Assembly (NCBI GenBank): GCA_035654655.1
Contig: DASRWI010000021.1
Coordinates: forward strand, 124,001-188,000
Length of the DNA: 64,000 nt
Direction of reading: 5' to 3'
Source: DASRWI01 sp035654655
GTDB taxonomy: Bacteria; Bacteroidota; Ignavibacteria; Ignavibacteriales; Ignavibacteriaceae
The notes below the pieces were generated by a model. The model saw only the letters and a program-made list of their open reading frames with translations, ran no database searches and was not told the DNA's origin. Shown one piece after another: positions 1 through 8,944 of this stretch (position 1 is its first letter; every line of letters begins with the position of its first letter). A program made the translations under genes and the position numbers.

Positions 1-1
1 T

Positions 2-691
2 CCTGCTGCAGCAGAAGCTACCAAGTTATTGGAAAACATTTATCGTTCAATTAATATCGCTTTGGTTAACGAACTAAAGATGGTGTTTGATAGAATGGAT
101 ATTGATATATGGGAAGTTATCAATGCTGCTGCAACTAAACCATTCGGATTTAATGCCTTCTACCCCGGTCCAGGTTTAGGTGGTCATTGTATTCCAATTG
201 ACCCATTCTATTTGACCTGGAAAGCACGTGAATTTGAAATAAATACAAAGTTCATTGAACTGGCAGGAGAAGTAAACACCTATATGCCTTATTATGTAGT
301 TGAAAGAACTTCTCACTTACTAAATAAAAATAAAAAATCATTAAATGGTTCAAAGATTCTCATATTAGGAGCAGCCTACAAAAAAGATATTGATGATATG
401 AGAGAATCACCTTCATTAAGACTGATTGAATTATTTGGTGAGCAAGGTGTTGAAGTAAGTTATAATGACCCTTATATTCCAAAATTGCCTAAGACCAGAA
501 AATATGACTTCGATATGGAATCAGTTGAATTAACAGAAGCTAATTTGAAAAAATTTGATGTTGTTCTTTTAAGTACAGATCATTCAAACTACGATTACTC
601 ATTCATTGAAAAGAATGCAAACCTGATTGTAGATACAAGAAATGCATTTGGTAAAAAAGGAATAAAATCAGAAAAGATATTTAAGGCTTAA
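2..691 (+). CDS. Nucleotide-sugar 6-dehydrogenase, WbpA-like (5' end outside window)
   Basis: C-terminal two thirds of an NAD-dependent UDP-sugar dehydrogenase; the reading frame is open from the first bases, so the true start lies upstream. The stretch GGHCIPIDPFYL holds the catalytic cysteine of the UDP-glucose/GDP-mannose dehydrogenase family, and the end is the usual C-terminal Rossmann-like domain (ILGAAYKKDIDDMRESPS). Context decides the substrate: the next two genes are WbpB- and WbpD-like, so oxidation of UDP-GlcNAc to UDP-GlcNAcA is more likely than of UDP-glucose, for which a separate Ugd exists at 2893-4245. The next gene starts 8 bases downstream, so they are probably cotranscribed. 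Confidence 0.88.
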   Translation, partial: PAAAEATKLLENIYRSINIALVNELKMVFDRMDIDIWEVINAAATKPFGFNAFYPGPGLGGHCIPIDPFYLTWKAREFEINTKFIELAGEVNTYMPYYVVERTSHLLNKNKKSLNGSKILILGAAYKKDIDDMRESPSLRLIELFGEQGVEVSYNDPYIPKLPKTRKYDFDMESVELTEANLKKFDVVLLSTDHSNYDYSFIEKNANLIVDTRNAFGKKGIKSEKIFKA

Positions 692-699
692 GGATATTT

Positions 700-1689
700 A
701 TGGATAAAAATACCGGAATCGCTATTGTCGGAGCAGGTAGATGGGGTATGAACCACGTTAAAACTGCCTATCAACTGCTGGGTAAAAATCTTCTTTATGT
801 TTGCGACTTCAATCCCGCAGCTGAAAAAAAAGTCAAAGAAGTATCAAGTGAAATAAATTTTGTTTCTGAACTTGGACCAATTATTCAGGATAAAAATGTT
901 AAAGGAGTAATTATTGCTACTCCTGCTGAAACTCATTATGATGTTGCTGTTAAAATATTAGAAGCAGGGAAAGATGTATTGATTGAAAAACCTTTAACAT
1001 TGTATGTTGAAGATGCAGAAAAGTTAGTTGACCTTGCAGATTCACTTAAAAGAAAAGTTATGGTTGGTCATATACTTCTCTATCATCCTGCAATCATAAA
1101 AATTAAACAGTTGATTGGGGAAGGAAAGATTGGAACCCTTCAATATATTTATAGCAATAGACTTAATCTTGGAGCTATAAGAAGTGAAGAAAATATATTG
1201 TGGAGTTTTGCTCCTCACGATATTTCCATAATCCAATATTTAACTGAATCAAATCCTGTTGAAATTTCTGCAAGCGGTGCTTCATTTGTTCAAAATAATA
1301 TTGAAGATACTACCATAACATACTTATCCTATCCTAATAATGTTCACGCTCATATTTTTGTAAGCTGGCTGCATCCATTCAAAGAGCAGCGCCTGGTTAT
1401 AATTGGTAATAAAGGAATGTTTGTATTTGAAGACAGTTTGAAAACTGATAAGCTTAAATTCTATGAAAAAGGATTTTCAAATTTAGATGGAAACATTCAA
1501 AAATTTGAAAGTGATTTTGAAGTGGTGCAATATGACGACAAGGCTCCATTACAGGAAGAACAAAAACACTTTATTGATTGTATTGAAAACAATTTGAAGC
1601 CTCTTACAGATGGAAGACACGCAATTGAAGTTCTTTCAATTCTTGAAGAAGCAACGAAAAAAATTAAAAACAAAGTAGACTCATATTAA
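700..1689 (+). CDS. Gfo/Idh/MocA-family oxidoreductase, WbpB/WlbA-like
   Basis: 329-residue NAD-dependent oxidoreductase. The N-terminal Rossmann motif is GAGRWGMNH, followed near residue 95 by the EKPL motif with the family lysine, and by an APHDISI segment around residue 170 where the catalytic His/Asp pair of WlbA-type enzymes sits. The expected reaction is oxidation of C3 of UDP-GlcNAcA to the 3-keto sugar. That step lies between the upstream dehydrogenase and the downstream N-acetyltransferase in the UDP-ManNAc3NAcA/GlcNAc3NAcA pathway. The aminotransferase that should act between them is not in this window. An AGGAT sequence precedes the ATG. Family assignment is firm, substrate is inferred from neighbours. 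Confidence 0.85.
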   Translation: MDKNTGIAIVGAGRWGMNHVKTAYQLLGKNLLYVCDFNPAAEKKVKEVSSEINFVSELGPIIQDKNVKGVIIATPAETHYDVAVKILEAGKDVLIEKPLTLYVEDAEKLVDLADSLKRKVMVGHILLYHPAIIKIKQLIGEGKIGTLQYIYSNRLNLGAIRSEENILWSFAPHDISIIQYLTESNPVEISASGASFVQNNIEDTTITYLSYPNNVHAHIFVSWLHPFKEQRLVIIGNKGMFVFEDSLKTDKLKFYEKGFSNLDGNIQKFESDFEVVQYDDKAPLQEEQKHFIDCIENNLKPLTDGRHAIEVLSILEEATKKIKNKVDSY

Positions 1690-1720
1690 ACAAAAATTAT
1701 AAACAAAGAGTTAAAGTAAA

Positions 1721-2326
1721 ATGGAAGAAAAAAAGTATTATGTTAATCAGTATGCCGTAGTAGACGATAATGTTGAAATTGGCGAAGGAACAAAAATCTG
1801 GCACTTTTCACACGTCCAGTCCGGTTCTAAAATCGGGAAAAAATGCGTACTTGGACAAAATGTCAACGTTGCAACTGATGTAGTAATTGGCAACTTTGTA
1901 AAAATTCAGAATAATGTTTCTGTGTATGAAGGTGTTACTTTAGAAGATTATGTTTTCTGCGGACCATCAATGGTATTTACTAATATTGTAGACCCCCGTT
2001 CAAAATATCCTCAGGTTGGAAAGGAATATTATATACCTACTTTAGTAAAAGAAGGTGCATCATTAGGAGCTAATTCAACCATAGTATGTGGTCATACGAT
2101 AGGACGTTTTGCTTTTGTTGGTGCAGGTGCAGTTGTAACAAAAGATATCCCTGATTTTGCTTTAGTTGTAGGTAATCCTGCAAGAATAGTTGGCTGGTTA
2201 AGTGAAGCAGGGAAGAAGTTGGAATTTAATAAAGATGGAATTGCAACTTGTCCTAAATCAGGTAAGAAATATAAATTAGAAAACAACAAAGTTACTGAAG
2301 TAGAAGTAGTTGCAGAGAACGTATAG
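1721..2326 (+). CDS. Left-handed beta-helix N-acetyltransferase, WbpD/WlbB-like
   Basis: 201 residues made mostly of hexapeptide repeats (IGEGTKI, IGKKCVLGQNV, IGNFVKIQNNV), then the loop VFCGPSMVFTN typical of WbpD/WlbB acetyltransferases, and a C-terminal NPARIVGW. These cytoplasmic trimers acetylate the 3-amino group of UDP-2-acetamido-3-amino-glucuronate using acetyl-CoA. It is the third gene of the surface-sugar cluster, 31 bases after the WbpB-like gene, and the last before a strong terminator. The final 30 residues are charged and follow the helix; they look like the usual short tail. The product probably feeds O-antigen or capsule synthesis. Confidence 0.88.
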   Translation: MEEKKYYVNQYAVVDDNVEIGEGTKIWHFSHVQSGSKIGKKCVLGQNVNVATDVVIGNFVKIQNNVSVYEGVTLEDYVFCGPSMVFTNIVDPRSKYPQVGKEYYIPTLVKEGASLGANSTIVCGHTIGRFAFVGAGAVVTKDIPDFALVVGNPARIVGWLSEAGKKLEFNKDGIATCPKSGKKYKLENNKVTEVEVVAENV

Positions 2327-2337
2327 AAATTCTTTAT

Positions 2338-2366
2338 AGATGACATCTTTTTGAAAGATGTCATCT
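2338..2366. terminator. Bidirectional intrinsic terminator
   Basis: Perfect 13-bp stem (AGATGACATCTTT paired with its complement) around a TTG loop, followed by a T-rich run. It lies between convergent genes ending at 2326 and 2376, so it can stop both transcripts. Confidence 0.85.
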
Positions 2367-2375
2367 TCTATTTTT

Positions 2376-2882
2376 CTAATCTTTTATTATCTCGAATTTA
2401 CTATCTCGGGGGAGGTGAGCAAGAATAGACCTTTTAAGCAAATCTACACTTACTGCAATTGTTTTTTCATTTTCTGAATCCTCAATTACACCTATTACAC
2501 CCTTAAATGGTCCATCATTAATCTTTACTTTTTGCCCTGGTACTAAACCATTTTTTACATAAAAATCACTTTGGCTATCAAGCATCAACCTTAAGCTTTC
2601 AATTTGCCAATCAGGAATTTTTGCAGGTCTGCCGTTTTCAAATAAACATCTTATTATAGCATCCTGCTGCAAACTTTCCAGTCTATCTTTTTCATCACCT
2701 CGAATAAAAATATAACTGCTGATTACAGGTTCTTTGATTAATTTTTTCCTGTCACTCCATTGTTTCATTTTTGAAACAACAGGCAGATAATGTTCAACAT
2801 CAATCGATTTTAATTGTTCAGCTGCTTTGAATTCGTGTCTCGGTTTTGTATATAACGCAAACCAATATTTATCGTCATTCAT
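2376..2882 (-). CDS. NusG/RfaH-family antiterminator (UpxY-like)
   Basis: 168-residue transcription elongation factor paralogue. The N-terminal NGN domain starts WFALYTKPRHEFKAAEQL, the NusG signature, and the C-terminal half has a KOW motif (VNDGPFKG-like, GQKVKINDGPFKGVIGVI). Bacteroidota use such specialised NusG paralogues to carry polymerase through capsule and O-antigen operons. Here the gene sits 10 bases after ugd and opposite a surface-sugar cluster, which fits that role. It is last in its run rather than first, which is unusual for UpxY-type factors. Housekeeping NusG is unlikely given the context, but cannot be excluded by sequence alone. Confidence 0.82.
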   Translation of the reverse strand: MNDDKYWFALYTKPRHEFKAAEQLKSIDVEHYLPVVSKMKQWSDRKKLIKEPVISSYIFIRGDEKDRLESLQQDAIIRCLFENGRPAKIPDWQIESLRLMLDSQSDFYVKNGLVPGQKVKINDGPFKGVIGVIEDSENEKTIAVSVDLLKRSILAHLPRDSKFEIIKD

Positions 2883-2892
2883 AAGAACAATG

Positions 2893-4245
2893 TTAGACTT
2901 TTTCTTTTTTCAATGAACTTATAATTTTTTTTCTGCCTATAGAATAATAGGTGAAATCTAATTCCTGCATCTTTTCTAAATCATAAAGATTTCTTCCATC
3001 AAAAATTAATGGCTCATTTAAGCTTTTCTTAATAATGCTAAAATCAGGATTTCTGAATTCATTCCATTCAGTTACTATTAATAAAGCATCAGCATTTACT
3101 AATGCATCATATGAAGTAGAGGTGTATTTAACCTGGTCACCAACAATGCTTTGAGTAGTTTTTATTGCTTCAGGGTCATAAGCCGTAACAGTAGCATTAT
3201 GCTCTTTCAATAGTTTTATTAGCGCAATGGAAGGAGCATCTCTAACGTCATCAGTATTAGGTTTGAATGCTAATCCCCATAATGCAAAATGTTTACCTGA
3301 AATGTTGCCTCCAAAATGTTTTAATATTTTATCGAAGAATCTTTTAATTTGATTTTTATTTACATCCACAACTGATTTTAAAATCTTAAAATCATATTCA
3401 TTTTCATTTGAAGTATTTATTAAAGCCATAACATCTTTAGGGAAGCAGGAGCCGCCATAACCAACACCCGGGAATAAAAATCTTTTTCCAATTCTTGAGT
3501 CAGAGCCAATACCAATTCTTACTTTATCAACTTCAGCACCGGTAAGTTCGCATATGTTTGCTATTTCATTCATAAAAGAAATCTTTGTAGCGAGAAATGA
3601 ATTAGCGGCATATTTGGTCATCTCTGCTGATTTTTCATCCATATAATAAATAGGATTTCCTGACCTTACGAAAGGCTCATAAAGTTCATCTAATAATTTT
3701 CTTGCTTTTGAACTGCTTGTTCCAATAACAACTCTTTCAGGTTTCATAAAATCTTCAACAGCCATTCCTTCTCTTAAAAATTCGGGATTGGAGGCAACAT
3801 CAAACTCATAATCAGGAGCGTGCTTTTTAATAGCTGCTTTTACTTTATCACTTGTTCCAACAGGGACGGTACTTTTATCAATAATAACCTTATATCCCAA
3901 CTCAGGTTCTTTGGCAAATAATTTACCAAGGTCATCTGCAACACCTAAAACATATCTTAAATCAGCGCTGCCATCTCCACCTTGAGGAGTAGGGAGACAT
4001 AAGAAAACAATTTTAGCATTTCTGACTGCTTCATAAAGATCTTGTGTAAACTCTAATCTTTCTTTATTAATATTTCTTTCAAAAAGTATTTCAAGACCGG
4101 GTTCATAAATTGGTACAAATCCCTTTTTCATCAATTCAACTTTTTTCTCATCTATATCAACACAAATTACATTATTTCCAGTTTCAGCAAAGCAAGTACC
4201 GGTAACCAAGCCTACATAGCCAGTTCCTACAACTGCAATTTTCAA
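2893..4245 (-). CDS. ugd: UDP-glucose 6-dehydrogenase
   Basis: 450 residues, full length for the family. The N-terminal Rossmann fold begins AVVGTGYVGLVTGTCFAETG; the catalytic cysteine lies in GVGYGGSCFPKD; the C-terminal UDP-binding domain contains WGLAFKPNTDDVRDAPS. It oxidises UDP-glucose to UDP-glucuronate with two NAD+ in the cytoplasm, supplying precursors for exopolysaccharide. The start is TTG: a strong GGAGG lies five bases upstream and no ATG fits better. The gene is followed closely by the NusG-like factor, so the two are probably cotranscribed. Separated by 78 bases from the upstream kinase gene. Confidence 0.93.
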   Translation of the reverse strand: MKIAVVGTGYVGLVTGTCFAETGNNVICVDIDEKKVELMKKGFVPIYEPGLEILFERNINKERLEFTQDLYEAVRNAKIVFLCLPTPQGGDGSADLRYVLGVADDLGKLFAKEPELGYKVIIDKSTVPVGTSDKVKAAIKKHAPDYEFDVASNPEFLREGMAVEDFMKPERVVIGTSSSKARKLLDELYEPFVRSGNPIYYMDEKSAEMTKYAANSFLATKISFMNEIANICELTGAEVDKVRIGIGSDSRIGKRFLFPGVGYGGSCFPKDVMALINTSNENEYDFKILKSVVDVNKNQIKRFFDKILKHFGGNISGKHFALWGLAFKPNTDDVRDAPSIALIKLLKEHNATVTAYDPEAIKTTQSIVGDQVKYTSTSYDALVNADALLIVTEWNEFRNPDFSIIKKSLNEPLIFDGRNLYDLEKMQELDFTYYSIGRKKIISSLKKEKV

Positions 4246-4323
4246 ATTTCCTCCGAAAAATTATATTTTTATAATTTAATAATAAACTAAAACTTTTTTA
4301 ACTCAAATAAGCATATCACAAAA

Positions 4324-5817
4324 TTAAAGAGATTTGCGCAAAATGTTCTTTACATTCTCTTTAAGTGCTTCAAAGTCAATAGGTTTTTTAATGATATAAT
4401 TCATACCAAGTGAATTATATAGCGGTATGTCTTTATTATCCCCATCAATACAAACTATAAAAGGATAGTTCATAGGATGTCTGTCATCTTTTAATCTTTT
4501 AATGAATTGATTACCCGTCATTAAAGCGAGTTTATGTTCCATAATTACAAGCGAAGGAACCCGATGTTCAATCGAGAATATGGCTTCATAAAAATTATTG
4601 ACAACTTCTATATCAAAATGCGGCATCTGCTTTCTGCAGAAACTTTTTATTCTGTCTAATGTAATCCCTGGCTCATCAATAATTAGCACTGAATTTTTAG
4701 ATGCTGGAAGAGTAAAGTGTATCTCAGTCCCTTTCCCTTCTTCCGAATAATACCAGAAATCTCCATTATGTTTGGAAATAATTTCTTCAGCTAAAACAAG
4801 GCTGCTTCCAGTACCACGCTCATTCTTTGTCCCTTTTTTAGAACTTAATTTTTCAATCTTCAATAAATTCTCTTTAACATCTTTTGTCATCCCAATACCA
4901 TAATCTTTAACAACTATTTCAATTTTATCTTTATTAAAATATTTGCCAAAAATTTCGACCTTGTTGAATTCTGTAGAATATTTAACTGCATTATTAATAA
5001 TTGATAACAGAACTTTATTCATTAAAGTTTCATCTGCATCTGCAAAAAGGTTATCATCAATTTTAGAAACTATTTCTATATACTTTCTTATAGCAGTTTC
5101 AGTTAATGTTGAAACGCAATTGTAAACAAAATATTGAATGTTCAGCTTTGATTTTTTAGGAACGATTTTACCTGAACGTAATCTTGTCCAATCCAGTAAG
5201 TTATTGATAAGCTTTAACTGCTGATTTGAAGATTCGTAAATGAAATTTAAGTATTCATTTTTTTCAGCTTCAGAAATATTTGGCTCATTCATTAAAATTT
5301 CTGAGAATCCTAATATACTTGTAAAAGGGGAGCGCAAGTCGTGAGAAACGATCGAAACAAATTTATCTTTTGCACTATTCTGGTCTTCAAGAATATTTAG
5401 CTGATTTAATAAAGTGGATTCATTTTTTTTATAGGGTGTTATATTCTTGACAATACTATTAAAACTTTTTATCAAACCCTTTTTATCTCTTGTAATGTAT
5501 AGAGATTCTTTTACCCAAATTACATTATTATCTTTTTTAATTATTCTATAATCAATTTCAGACTTATTGTTTAACTCTGAATGAAGATTACTAATCCATT
5601 CATTAAACCTATCTTTATCATTTTTAAAAATAATAGTAGAATAACGTTCAGGGAATAAATTAATTTCATCTTCAGTATATCCTGAAATTGTTTCAAAGTT
5701 TGCAGAAAAACAAAAATCACCATCGGCTTCTTGATATTTCAAGAATTCTTCTTCCAATAGATTAAACACTTTAAGAATGTCAATCTTGGACTTTTTTTCT
5801 ACTGTATTGTTTTTCAT
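4324..5817 (-). CDS. PAS-domain hybrid histidine kinase with degenerate receiver
   Basis: 497 residues with no membrane segment, so cytoplasmic. Order: PAS/PAC fold (about 35-130), DHp helix pair with H-box VSHDLRSP near 158, HATPase (N box INNAVKYS, G1 DYGIGM, G2 ERGTGSSL), then a receiver-like domain from about 378. In the receiver the phospho-acceptor position reads VIMEH, a glutamate in place of aspartate, while the acidic pair (IIDE) and the lysine (IKKP) remain. That would make it a pseudo-receiver that cannot be phosphorylated normally. The partner and signal are unknown. It lies 33 bases after the flavoprotein gene and may be cotranscribed. Confidence 0.85.
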   Translation of the reverse strand: MKNNTVEKKSKIDILKVFNLLEEEFLKYQEADGDFCFSANFETISGYTEDEINLFPERYSTIIFKNDKDRFNEWISNLHSELNNKSEIDYRIIKKDNNVIWVKESLYITRDKKGLIKSFNSIVKNITPYKKNESTLLNQLNILEDQNSAKDKFVSIVSHDLRSPFTSILGFSEILMNEPNISEAEKNEYLNFIYESSNQQLKLINNLLDWTRLRSGKIVPKKSKLNIQYFVYNCVSTLTETAIRKYIEIVSKIDDNLFADADETLMNKVLLSIINNAVKYSTEFNKVEIFGKYFNKDKIEIVVKDYGIGMTKDVKENLLKIEKLSSKKGTKNERGTGSSLVLAEEIISKHNGDFWYYSEEGKGTEIHFTLPASKNSVLIIDEPGITLDRIKSFCRKQMPHFDIEVVNNFYEAIFSIEHRVPSLVIMEHKLALMTGNQFIKRLKDDRHPMNYPFIVCIDGDNKDIPLYNSLGMNYIIKKPIDFEALKENVKNILRKSL

Positions 5818-5850
5818 TTTCAGGAATTTTTTATATGAGCATAATTAAAG

Positions 5851-7017
5851 TTAAAAAAATACTTTTGCAACATCAATCAGTAAATTAGGTTTATTTATTA
5901 ATGCGGTAGTAAATAATCTTCCTAAAGTTCGCTTATTTGGTGGTACTTTTAGGAATACACTTGCAATGCTGTTAAATTTATTATCATCGAAATCATAAAT
6001 TCCATTTTTTATACGATTATACATTTCGTGTTTTTTCCCTAAACGTTCATACCATACTTTATCATATTCAAAAATTTTATCAGGATTGTTGCATAATATA
6101 GCTTCAGCAGCTATTGAGCCTGCAATACTTCCTCCAATCATCCCTGAAGATAAACCACCACCACTTAAAGGATTGACTTGTCTGGCAGCATCGCCCGTTA
6201 ACATAATGCCTGGTGCAGAAATTTTATCTAAAGTAATTGAACAGGGGTCCCCTCCCACAATAACATTTTCTATCTTTGCATCCGGAAATTTCATAGTCAT
6301 AAATTCATCTAAATATTTGTTTGCGTTTTTATTCTTACCTTCAACTCCACTAATACCCAAACCAATATTAGCAGAATTATTCCCCTTTGGAAACGCCCAC
6401 AAATATCCACCTGGAGCAACATCCTTTCCAAAATAAAAATAACAGGTATTGGGATTTAAATTTACATTTGAGGTTGAGTATTGAATGCAGCTTTCCATAT
6501 CCCTATGACTGATTGCTGTTTTTAATCCAGCCCATCTTCCAACTCGGGATTCGACTCCGTCTGCTGCAATAACAATTTTGGATTTTACTTCAACAACATC
6601 ATTATTATATTCAAACTTTACTCCACATACTTTGCCATCTTCTATTATTAAATCAAATACATAAGCTGAAGTTAAAAGTTGAGCTCCTGCATTAACAGCC
6701 TGATTAGCCAGTTCTGCATCAAAAAAAATTCTATTTAATACATATCCTGTTTCCTGAAATTCCAAAATAATTTCAGTATTGTCAGGTGAGATTAAAGAAA
6801 ATTTATTTATCTCAGTTTTGATGAATGAACTATCTGGATTAATAAATTGAGTGAGACTTCTCTTACTAATTGCCTCGCCGCATCTTACAGGAAAGCCAAC
6901 TATACTGTCTTTTTCAAGAAGTAAAACTTTAATGCTTTTTTCCGCAGCAAACTTTGCAGAAATAGAACCTGCCGGTCCCGCACCAACAACTATAAGGTCA
7001 TAAAATTTTTCAATCAT
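5851..7017 (-). CDS. Geranylgeranyl-reductase-family FAD oxidoreductase
   Basis: 388 residues. N-terminal dinucleotide fold DLIVVGAGPAGSISAKFAAE, then PVRCGEAIS, and the second FAD motif LTGDAARQVNPLSGGGLSSGM near residue 275. The last two mark the GGR/digeranylgeranylglycerophospholipid reductase group within the PHBH-like flavoproteins. Members saturate isoprenoid chains of quinones, chlorophylls or archaeal lipids. In a non-phototroph a role in reducing a menaquinone side chain is plausible but not shown by the sequence. It follows archaemetzincin by 23 bases in the same orientation. Confidence 0.82.
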   Translation of the reverse strand: MIEKFYDLIVVGAGPAGSISAKFAAEKSIKVLLLEKDSIVGFPVRCGEAISKRSLTQFINPDSSFIKTEINKFSLISPDNTEIILEFQETGYVLNRIFFDAELANQAVNAGAQLLTSAYVFDLIIEDGKVCGVKFEYNNDVVEVKSKIVIAADGVESRVGRWAGLKTAISHRDMESCIQYSTSNVNLNPNTCYFYFGKDVAPGGYLWAFPKGNNSANIGLGISGVEGKNKNANKYLDEFMTMKFPDAKIENVIVGGDPCSITLDKISAPGIMLTGDAARQVNPLSGGGLSSGMIGGSIAGSIAAEAILCNNPDKIFEYDKVWYERLGKKHEMYNRIKNGIYDFDDNKFNSIASVFLKVPPNKRTLGRLFTTALINKPNLLIDVAKVFF

Positions 7018-7040
7018 TAAGAATATATTTTATTTAAGGA

Positions 7041-7592
7041 TTATAAAGTAGGAATTAAATTTAAATTAAAATCAGGAACTTTGGAAATACACTCAGAACA
7101 AAAAGTAGAACCTTTAATATCAACTTCTTCTATAATACCTGCCATATGCATTACACAGCCCCAATCTTTACAATGATGGAGACCAAAATTATGTCCAAGC
7201 TCGTGAAGTATTTCTTTGATAGCTCTGCTCATTAAAGATGAATCATCAGTTACACCGGTATAAAATTCCTCGTGTAATCTGCAAAGGGAAACTATGGAGT
7301 GCTTTCCATTTAATTGAGCTTCACCATAGACATATGTAAAAACCGGAACGTATAAATCGAATTCAACTAATAAAACTACTTTTCCTTCAATTTCCTTGGT
7401 TAGTTCAATTGCGGATGCAATTAATTTTGTAGAATAATACTGGCTTCTATCCCTTGAAAATGCTGCTTCAATATTAATATTTAAATCTAAAATTTCAATT
7501 CTGTTCTGAAATATTTTATTTAGTTCAGAAACTAAACTTTTAAGAAAAGTTATATTCCCAAATTGAATTGGAGCTAAATATATTTTTGACAT
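7041..7592 (-). CDS. amzA: Archaemetzincin (zinc metalloprotease)
   Basis: 183 residues. The extended zinc site HELGHNFGLHH is followed directly by CKDWGCVM and, about 16 residues later, CSEC. That is the archaemetzincin signature: three histidines bind the catalytic zinc, Glu is the base, and four cysteines form a second zinc site. The length fits archaeal members. There is no signal peptide, so it is cytosolic. The start codon overlaps the stop of the upstream response regulator by one base (TGATG), implying translational coupling. Archaemetzincins are common in archaea and scattered in bacteria; the substrate is unknown, and coupling to a sigma54 activator is unexpected. Confidence 0.9.
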   Translation of the reverse strand: MSKIYLAPIQFGNITFLKSLVSELNKIFQNRIEILDLNINIEAAFSRDRSQYYSTKLIASAIELTKEIEGKVVLLVEFDLYVPVFTYVYGEAQLNGKHSIVSLCRLHEEFYTGVTDDSSLMSRAIKEILHELGHNFGLHHCKDWGCVMHMAGIIEEVDIKGSTFCSECISKVPDFNLNLIPTL

Positions 7593-8944
7593 CAGCTTTT
7601 TCTTTGAAGACCATATTTGCTAATTTTATTATATAATGTAACTCTGTCAATTCCCAAAGCTTCAGCACTTTTTGAAATATTCCAATTCAAACTATTAAGC
7701 ATAATTGTAATATGTCTTTTTTCCATTGCTGCAAGAGATTTGTCTTCGCTGGCAAAAATATTATCAGGGTTATTAACATGAAATGGTAAATCCTCCACAT
7801 CAATAAAATCATTTTTACAAACTACTACGGCTCTTTCAATTGCGTTTTCCAACTCTCTAACGTTACCCGGCCAAGGATACTTGATAAGAAAATCCATAGC
7901 ATCTTCGTTGATGGTGTTAATTTTCTTATTCATTGCATTGGCGTACTTGCATAAAAAATAATTTGCAAGAACAGGAATATCTTCTAATCTATCTCTTAAT
8001 GGAGGAATAAATATTGTGAAGACGTTTAATCTATAATATAAGTCTTCTCTAAATCTACCTGCTTTAACTGCTTCTTCAAGGTCTTCATTTGTTGCAGCAA
8101 TAACTCTAAAATCGCTTTTAACGACTTCATTACCACCCACTCTGGAGAATTGTTTTGATTCAATTACTCTTAATAATTCAACTTGCATTTTGGGAGAGAT
8201 AGTTCCAATTTCATCTAAGAAAATTGTACCACCATTAGCCATTTCAAATTTGCCTTTCCGTTTGTAATGAGCACCGGTAAAAGCTCCTTTTTCGTGACCG
8301 AACAATTCACTTTCAAGTATTGATTCAGCTAAAGCTCCACAATTAACAGTAATAATAGGGAAGTATTTTCTTTTGCTGTTTATATGAATTGCTTTTGCAA
8401 TTAACTCTTTACCTGTTCCGCTTTCACCTCTAATCATTGCAGTAGTATCAGTAGGAGCAACAGTATTTATCAGTGAAAATATTTTCTTCATTGAGATGCT
8501 ATCACCAATAAGATTATCAGGTTTTATAATCTCATCAATCTTAGTTTTTAAATCTTCGTTTTCCTTTTTGAGCATTCTTTGTTTTAAAGCATTTTCAACT
8601 ATATGAGAAAGTTCATCAGGGTCAATAGGTTTGGTAATATAATCGTAAGCACCATCTTTCAAAGCTCTAATTGCAGAAGGAACAGAAGCAAACGCAGTAA
8701 TTAAAATAACAATTACATCTCTGTCATATTCTTTAAATTTTATAAGAAGGTCTAAACCTGAAATGCCAGGCATCTTCATATCAAGCAGAATCAAATCATA
8801 TTTATCTTTTTCAAATTTCTTAAGAGCAACCTCTCCATCTTCGGCTGTATCTACATTGTAGTCATCTTCCTCGAACCAATGAAGTAGGGATTCTCTTACA
8901 ATTTGTTCATCATCAACTATAAGAATATTCGCTTTGTTGTTCAT
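7592..8944 (-). CDS. Sigma54-dependent response regulator, NtrC/AtoC type
   Basis: 450 residues. Receiver at 1-120 with phospho-acceptor in ILLDMKMPG and conserved lysine in YITKPI. The AAA+ domain follows with Walker A GESGTGKE, the GAFTGA loop that contacts sigma54, and Walker B GGTIFLDEIG. The C-terminal Fis-type helix-turn-helix includes SKSAEALGIDRVTLYNKI. It should activate RpoN promoters by ATP-driven open-complex formation. It overlaps the upstream heme-sensor kinase gene by 32 bases and is almost certainly its partner. A sigma54 promoter lies at the head of this run (14071-14086), so it probably activates its own operon. Confidence 0.95.
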   Translation of the reverse strand: MNNKANILIVDDEQIVRESLLHWFEEDDYNVDTAEDGEVALKKFEKDKYDLILLDMKMPGISGLDLLIKFKEYDRDVIVILITAFASVPSAIRALKDGAYDYITKPIDPDELSHIVENALKQRMLKKENEDLKTKIDEIIKPDNLIGDSISMKKIFSLINTVAPTDTTAMIRGESGTGKELIAKAIHINSKRKYFPIITVNCGALAESILESELFGHEKGAFTGAHYKRKGKFEMANGGTIFLDEIGTISPKMQVELLRVIESKQFSRVGGNEVVKSDFRVIAATNEDLEEAVKAGRFREDLYYRLNVFTIFIPPLRDRLEDIPVLANYFLCKYANAMNKKINTINEDAMDFLIKYPWPGNVRELENAIERAVVVCKNDFIDVEDLPFHVNNPDNIFASEDKSLAAMEKRHITIMLNSLNWNISKSAEALGIDRVTLYNKISKYGLQRKS

